The position numbers and the translations under genes were made by a program. 64,000 nt of DNA, taken from assembly GCF_031656915.1 (NCBI RefSeq), contig NZ_CP134227.1:2542001-2606000 (forward strand). The letters run 5' to 3'. Positions within the stretch are counted from its first letter, which is position 1, and each line of letters opens with the position of its first letter. A model generated the notes under the pieces. The model made no database searches, had not been told where the DNA came from, and saw only the letters and a list, made by a program, of their open reading frames with translations. Positions 60,078-64,000 of this stretch are shown here, one piece after another. The stretch comes from Nocardioides marmorisolisilvae. Lineage in GTDB: Bacteria; Actinomycetota; Actinomycetes; Propionibacteriales; Nocardioidaceae.

Positions 60078-60880
60078 GCCGAGGCCCCGGTGGTGAGATC
60101 GGGGAGCTTCAGGTCGAGGTTGGGCACCTGCAGGCCACCGTCGGCCTCGAGCACCTTGCCGGTCAGGAACGACCCGGCCGGGCTGGCGAGGTAGAGCACC
60201 GCGGCGGCGATGTCGTCGGTGTGACCGACCCGGCGCAGCGGGGTGGTCTCGGTCATCTCGCCCATCACCGCCTCGTCGGAGGCGACGTACTCCAGCGCGC
60301 TGGTCAGCACCGATCCGACCGCGATCGCGTTGACCCGTATCGTCGGGCTGAGGTCCATCGCGGCCAGCCGCGTGTAGTGCGCCAGCGCTGCCTTGGCGGT
60401 CCCGTAGGCGAGGTAGCCGCGCCCGGCGACCCGACCGACCACCGAGCTGATGTTGACGATCGAGCCGCCCCCGGCCTCGAGCAGGTGGGGTACGGCGGCC
60501 CGGGTCAACGCGTGCGCCGTGCTGACGTTGAAGTGGAACGCCTCCTCGAGGTACGCCGGGTCGGTGTCCATCAGTGCGTTCGGGATCGTCCCGCCGACGT
60601 TGTTCACCACGATGTCGAGCCGTCCGAACGCGTCGACCGCGGCCTGGGCGAGCCCGGCTGCAGCATCGAGGTCGCTCAGGTCGGCCTTGACCACGTGGGC
60701 ACTGCGGCCCGCCTTCTCCACCTCCTTCGCGACCTCGGCGAGCTGCGTGGAGTGCCGGGCGGAGATGACGACGTCGGCGCCGGCCTGGGCGAGGGCGACC
60801 GCGGTCGCGGCACCGATGCCGCGTCCGGCCCCGGTGACGACGGCGACCTTGCCGTCCACCCTGAAGAGGTCGAGGATCAT
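60074..60880 (-). CDS. Short-chain dehydrogenase/reductase
   Basis: A 268-residue classical [23 protein letters not shown] is the NAD(P) loop, IVVNNVGG the strand-4 motif, and [28 protein letters not shown] holds the catalytic Ser, Tyr and Lys. [23 protein letters not shown] ends the fold. Oxidation of a hydroxyacyl or cyclic alcohol is likely; the substrate is unknown. The ATG at 60880 is used because an upstream open frame has no family match. First gene of the three-gene operon. Confidence 0.88.
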   Translation of the reverse strand: MILDLFRVDGKVAVVTGAGRGIGAATAVALAQAGADVVISARHSTQLAEVAKEVEKAGRSAHVVKADLSDLDAAAGLAQAAVDAFGRLDIVVNNVGGTIPNALMDTDPAYLEEAFHFNVSTAHALTRAAVPHLLEAGGGSIVNISSVVGRVAGRGYLAYGTAKAALAHYTRLAAMDLSPTIRVNAIAVGSVLTSALEYVASDEAVMGEMTETTPLRRVGHTDDIAAAVLYLASPAGSFLTGKVLEADGGLQVPNLDLKLPDLTTGASA

Positions 60881-60956
60881 CTGCGGAATGTAACAGGTTC
60901 TAGTAATGGGGTCGTCCGACTCACGACGGTCCATCGACCGACGCCGGCCGGACGGC

Positions 60957-61361
60957 TCAACGGGTCAGCCAGATCCCCACGAAGAGGGCCCCGAGGGCGG
61001 TGAACCCGGTGAGCGCGCCATACACCGCCATCGCGCGCCGCGACTGTGCCCGCATGTGTGCGTAGGCGGTCACGCCCGAGGCGATCACGAACGCGTACTT
61101 CACCAGCAGGGTGTGCTGGAAGGCCGGTCCGCGGTGAGCGGTCGCCATCACGTTCCACACGCCTGTCACCAGCAGAACACCGAAAGCAGGCCAGGCCACC
61201 TTGTTGAATGCGTTCGCAGCCACCTTGACGTCCGCGCCGGCGGCGCGCAGTGGCGCGACGAGGGCGGCGAGGGTGAGCTGACCGCCCACCCACACCGTCG
61301 CGGCCAGCACATGCAGGAACAACCGGATCGTATCGAGGTCGACGTGCAGCACGACCGACAT
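60957..61361 (-). CDS. CopD-like small membrane protein
   Basis: A 134-residue membrane protein with four segments. [20 protein letters not shown] contains the His-x9-Gly pattern of the CopD/YcnJ-type core, followed by [19 protein letters not shown] and [19 protein letters not shown]. CopD proteins are implicated in copper handling, but small stand-alone members are uncharacterised. It starts four bases after the upstream gene stops, and is the last of the sigma-factor operon. Confidence 0.75.
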   Translation of the reverse strand: MSVVLHVDLDTIRLFLHVLAATVWVGGQLTLAALVAPLRAAGADVKVAANAFNKVAWPAFGVLLVTGVWNVMATAHRGPAFQHTLLVKYAFVIASGVTAYAHMRAQSRRAMAVYGALTGFTALGALFVGIWLTR

Positions 61362-61365
61362 CGTG

Positions 61366-61815
61366 TCACTGCCGACGGAGCCCTCCGGGATGGTCCCCCG
61401 CCATTCGCGCCAGCACCGCCACCAGCATCAAAGCCTCGCTGACGACCGCCACCACACCGAGCGGCTCGCCCCAGTTGCCGATGTCGTCGTGGATCTGCGG
61501 CAGCCCGATGGTTCGGCTCGTGACGTAGCCCACGAGGGCGGCGGCGGCCACCACCCCGGTCGCCAGCCAGACCCAGGTGCTGTCCTCGCGGAGCAGCAGG
61601 TTGCCGAGATAGAGCCCGGCAACGGTGAGCAGCACGAAGCCCACGCCGATGTACGGCGCCTCGGTGAGGTGCTCCTGGATCACCGGGATGTGCGCGGCAG
61701 ACTCCCCGAACGCGCCCAGCGCGGCAACGGTGCGCAGGACGCCGATGCCTCGCGTCGGCTCCGACGGTGCAGAGTCGGTCCTGCCCGCTGCGCGCTCGGC
61801 GAGGATGTCGGTCAC
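61366..61815 (-). CDS. Membrane protein of unknown function in sigma-factor operon
   Basis: A 149-residue protein with four predicted segments (IGVGFVLLTVAGLYLGNLLL, WVWLATGVVAAAALVGYVT, LGVVAVVSEALMLVAVLARM and a weaker one near residue 32). FGESAAHIPVIQEHLTEAPY and GLPQIHDDIGNW are His-containing loops that could face outward. I recognise no named family with confidence. GTG start at 61815, one base after the anti-sigma stop. Probably works with the CopD-like protein. Confidence 0.7.
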   Translation of the reverse strand: MTDILAERAAGRTDSAPSEPTRGIGVLRTVAALGAFGESAAHIPVIQEHLTEAPYIGVGFVLLTVAGLYLGNLLLREDSTWVWLATGVVAAAALVGYVTSRTIGLPQIHDDIGNWGEPLGVVAVVSEALMLVAVLARMAGDHPGGLRRQ

Positions 61816-61816
61816 C

Positions 61817-62113
61817 TCAGCGGCCCCGTCGTCCGGGCACCGCGAGGTGACGGTCGAGCACCTCGACGGCAGCCTGCGAGTCGAGCCCGAAGTCGGGCGC
61901 GATCAGCGCGGCGAGGGACGCGGTCTCGTCGCGGCAGGCTGCGCAGCTGACGAGATGGGTCCTGAAGTCCTCGGCGGGCGCCTCGTCGCGACCGAGCATC
62001 GCCTCCAGCTCCAGGTCGACCCGGTCGAAGCAGTCGTTACAGGACAGCCATGGATCCGTCGGTGCGAGCAGCCGCTCGGCAGCGTCCGCGGTGATCGGCA
62101 CGTGGCGTCGCAT
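61817..62113 (-). CDS. Zinc-finger anti-sigma factor
   Basis: A 98-residue protein with WLSCNDCFDRVDLELEAML and, after it, FRTHLVSCAACRDETASLAA, the HxxxCxxC of zf-HC2 anti-sigma domains. No membrane segment is present, so it would be soluble and possibly redox- or metal-responsive. The ATG at 62113 overlaps the sigma-factor stop (TGATG) and has GGAGG eight bases upstream. By family and position it binds and inhibits the sigma factor encoded just before it. Confidence 0.82.
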   Translation of the reverse strand: MRRHVPITADAAERLLAPTDPWLSCNDCFDRVDLELEAMLGRDEAPAEDFRTHLVSCAACRDETASLAALIAPDFGLDSQAAVEVLDRHLAVPGRRGR

Positions 62114-62784
62114 CAGCTTCCCTCCTCTCGTCGGGCCACCTCGGACAGGTAGCCCTGCGCAGCGAGCTCCACCCGGAGTCGCTTCCGGGCGTCGTGCAAA
62201 GTCTTGTAGAGAGCGTTCCGGTTGGTGCCCAGTCGATCCGCGAGCACGTCGATGGGGACGCCCTCGACAAGCAGGGCTACCGCCACCCGGCGCTGGTGCG
62301 GGGTGAGCACCTCCGACATCGCTCGGGCCAGCGCCGCGGACAGGCTGCGGGCACCCACGTACTCCTCGGGCGACATGTCCCTTGCGACCGGCTCGGGCAC
62401 CGACGACAGCGCCACGTCGCGCCCCCGCCACGCCGTACGACGGACCTCGACCGCGGCGTGCAGGATCCCGAACTTGTAGGCCCATGTGGTGAACCTGCTG
62501 CGGCCCTCGAAGGTCGACAGCCGGGCCAGCACGGAGACCGTGGCCTCGTCGGCCGCCGCCTGGACGATGCCCTCGCACGTGACCGTCCCGAGGCGGCGGG
62601 CCTCGGACATCCGGGAGACCTGATGGCGTGCAGCCCGGACCAACAGGGCGTGCAGGTGCCGGATCGCGTCGTCGCGGACCGGGCCGGAACCGCTCAGGCA
62701 CCCCAGCCAATCCGCCGGCGCGGGCGGCCCGACGACGGCGCTGCGCACCGAGGCGACGGTCGCCACCTGCTCGGCCTCATCCAT
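62113..62784 (-). CDS. ECF-type RNA polymerase sigma factor
   Basis: A 223-residue extracytoplasmic-function sigma factor. Region 2 includes EGIVQAAADEATVSVLARL and TFEGRSRFTTWAYKFGILHA, the latter resembling the -10 recognition helix. Region 4 includes LTPHQRRVAVALLVEGVPID and LADRLGTNRNALYKTLHDAR, the -35 helix-turn-helix. It is partly overlapped by the upstream 79-residue gene (8 bases). Its activity should be held by the anti-sigma factor downstream. The palindrome at 63043-63067 may be part of its own regulation. Confidence 0.92.
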   Translation of the reverse strand: MDEAEQVATVASVRSAVVGPPAPADWLGCLSGSGPVRDDAIRHLHALLVRAARHQVSRMSEARRLGTVTCEGIVQAAADEATVSVLARLSTFEGRSRFTTWAYKFGILHAAVEVRRTAWRGRDVALSSVPEPVARDMSPEEYVGARSLSAALARAMSEVLTPHQRRVAVALLVEGVPIDVLADRLGTNRNALYKTLHDARKRLRVELAAQGYLSEVARREEGS

Positions 62785-63016
62785 GAGCGGGGTCCATGCC
62801 AGTCATGATCCGCGCCGCGAGGTCCGGTGGGCAACCCCGGTCCACCAGGGTGAGCACCTCGTGCAGGTCCACGCCCGCCTGCACGGCCAGTCGCCGTGCC
62901 GTCGCATGGTCGAAGCCGGCCTCGACCAGTCGTTCGGTGCGCCAGGCCAGCTCGCTGCCGGTGCACTGGGGCGAGGCATGTGCGGGGAGTCCCCGCCGTC
63001 CGTCATCCACGTCCAT
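62777..63016 (-). CDS. Small protein of unknown function heading the sigma operon
   Basis: A 79-residue soluble protein. The only recognisable feature is a UBA-like or helical stretch, WRTERLVEAGFDHATARRLA, followed by VDLHEVLTLVDRGCPPDLA. Its end overlaps the sigma-factor ATG by eight bases, which argues that it is translated. It may be an accessory regulator. No family is known to me. Confidence 0.65.
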   Translation of the reverse strand: MDVDDGRRGLPAHASPQCTGSELAWRTERLVEAGFDHATARRLAVQAGVDLHEVLTLVDRGCPPDLAARIMTGMDPAHG

Positions 63017-63042
63017 GTGTGTTGGTGTCAGCGCGACGCCGA

Positions 63043-63067
63043 GTCTTACCGCCGTCCGAGGTAAGAC
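63043..63067. promoter_or_regulatory. Perfect 8-9-8 inverted repeat in divergent promoter region
   Basis: GTCTTACC (63043-63050) and GGTAAGAC (63060-63067) are exact inverted repeats separated by nine bases. They lie 26 bases upstream of the sigma operon and 76 bases upstream of the divergent secreted-protein gene. The arrangement fits a dimeric regulator operator. Confidence 0.6.
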
Positions 63068-63143
63068 CCGGGCGCCGCGCGGTCACTCACCTCCACCTGC
63101 TGACGTCGCGCCCGCGGCGACAGCCACCGAGGAAGGACCAGCT

Positions 63144-63830
63144 ATGACACCCATCAGGAGGCGCATCACTGCCGCCGCCCTGGCCGCGGCCGCCGCCGTG
63201 GCCGTCGGCACGACCCAGCTCGACGGCGCAGCCGCCAGCACGCACGCCACCCAGTCCGCTGCTGCGGTGTCGACTGCCGCCCACGCCCGCATCTCGGAGG
63301 ATGCGCTGCGCACTGCCATGCGCTCGTTGTGGGAGCAGCACATGGAGTGGACCTACGCCACGGTCGCCGCCTTCGCGGCCGAGTCCCCGGGCCTGCAGGC
63401 CACGATGAACCGGCTGCTGCGCAACCAGAACGACATCGGCCACGCCGTCAGGCCGTTCTACGGGAAGGCCGCAGCACACCGGCTGACCCACCTGCTGCGC
63501 ACCCACATCAAGGACGCGGTTCCTGTCCTGGAGGCCGCCAAGGACGGCGACCAGGACGCCCTCTCCACCGCGGTGGCGGCGTGGTACGCCAACGCCAAGC
63601 GGATCGCCGACTTCCTCGCGTCGGCCAACCCGTTCTGGCACCGGCATGCGATGCGGCGAATGATGAAGACCCACATCACGCAGACCATCGCGTACGCGGC
63701 CGACCAACTGCAGGGGAAGTACGCCCTGTCGATCCGGGACTACGGCAGGGCCGAGGCACACATGATGAACATGGCCGACATGCTCACCCATGGACTCGCC
63801 AAGCAGTTCCCGCACCGGTTCACCCGGTAA
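63144..63830 (+). CDS. Secreted helical Met/His-rich protein
   Basis: A 228-residue exported protein. The signal peptide (ITAAALAAAAAVAVGTTQL) precedes an all-helical mature part with two similar halves: DIGHAVRPFYG with LTHLLRTHIKDAV, and IADFLASANP with MRRMMKTHITQTIAYA. It is unusually rich in His and Met (HRHAMRRMMKTH, AHMMNMADMLTHG). Homologues occur across actinobacteria and bacilli, sometimes mislabelled as glycosyltransferases; function is unknown. Metal binding is an inference. GGAAGG precedes the ATG at 63144. Divergent from the ECF sigma operon. Confidence 0.78.
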   Translation: MTPIRRRITAAALAAAAAVAVGTTQLDGAAASTHATQSAAAVSTAAHARISEDALRTAMRSLWEQHMEWTYATVAAFAAESPGLQATMNRLLRNQNDIGHAVRPFYGKAAAHRLTHLLRTHIKDAVPVLEAAKDGDQDALSTAVAAWYANAKRIADFLASANPFWHRHAMRRMMKTHITQTIAYAADQLQGKYALSIRDYGRAEAHMMNMADMLTHGLAKQFPHRFTR

Positions 63831-63845
63831 CGGCCCGCGCGGATG

Positions 63846-63889
63846 CCCCTGCGGTCCGCTGCCGCCCACCCCGGTGGCGGCCCGCAGGG
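63846..63889 (+). terminator. Hairpin after the secreted Met/His-rich gene
   Basis: CCCTGC near 63847 pairs with GCAGGG near 63888, and GCCGCC with GGCGGC inside, 16 bases past the stop codon. It is a strong GC-rich stem with a one-base bulge and no T tract. The rest of the window (63890-64000) shows no gene I can support. Confidence 0.55.
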
Positions 63890-64000
63890 ACCCCGTCTGC
63901 TCGCCCGAGGACCTCAGGGGTGCGCGTTGCCGCGTGTGATCGGGATGCACCGGGTACCCCTCCAGGACATCGGATGGCGCACCCGACATGGAGGTGGACA

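Overview
The window is a stretch of actinobacterial chromosome. GC content is high, GTG starts and four-base stop/start overlaps are common, and an Lsr2 nucleoid protein and F420-linked enzymes are present. As I remember the Mycobacterium tuberculosis map, the backbone keeps the Rv3597c-Rv3628 gene order (lsr2, lysS, coaX, panD, panC, DUF2520 gene; then the DUF3180 gene, folK, folB, folP, folE, ftsH; then hpt, tilS, zinc metalloprotease, dacB and the oppositely oriented ppa). Nad genes, an NPDG-type F420 reductase and the accessory genes suggest a Nocardioides-like member of the Propionibacteriales. That assignment is inference.

Layout. 1-11.75 kb: truncated FdhF/YdeP-type molybdoenzyme, lsr2, lysS, F420 reductase, a zinc alcohol dehydrogenase, then a tightly overlapped cofactor block (DUF2520-panC-panD-nadB-nadC-coaX) making pantothenate, CoA and NAD precursors. 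11.75-34.1 kb: an accessory island between the DUF2520 gene and the folK-side genes. It holds a DUF222/HNH gene, a complete insertion sequence with doubled terminal repeats, a secreted EEP-fold hydrolase, a bifunctional CDP-ribitol enzyme, three sulfotransferase-like genes, a PLD-like secreted protein, an RTX-repeat protein, two very large TagF-type polymerases, an osmoprotectant ABC transporter and a methyltransferase. The island looks devoted to ribitol/glycerol-phosphate wall polymers, possibly sulfated. 34.1-39.8 kb: folate operon and ftsH.

40-42.5 kb: a lipoprotein and a secreted CHRD-like protein paired with a class F sortase. 42.5-48.5 kb: hpt, a luciferase-like monooxygenase, tilS, metalloprotease, dacB and ppa. 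48.5-52.7 kb: methyltransferase, an acyl-CoA oxidase-like flavoprotein and a RipA-like NlpC/P60 hydrolase. 52.9-57.8 kb: a TPP-riboswitch-controlled thiamine ABC transporter whose last gene is a PAP2 membrane phosphatase. 57.9-60.9 kb: a three-gene catabolic operon (MBL hydrolase, DapB-like dehydrogenase, SDR). 61-63.9 kb: a five-gene ECF sigma/anti-sigma operon with CopD-like membrane proteins, divergent from a secreted Met/His-rich protein across a perfect palindrome.

A recurring oddity is short repeats fused to gene ends: 22-bp arrays at 3966-4031 and 6045-6110, a 17-bp array after ppa, a related pair of palindromic elements at about 44.2 and 48.5 kb, and an in-frame 24-bp repeat inside the metalloprotease. 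I recognise no tRNA, rRNA or CRISPR, and no intergenic gap clearly exceeds 300 bases.
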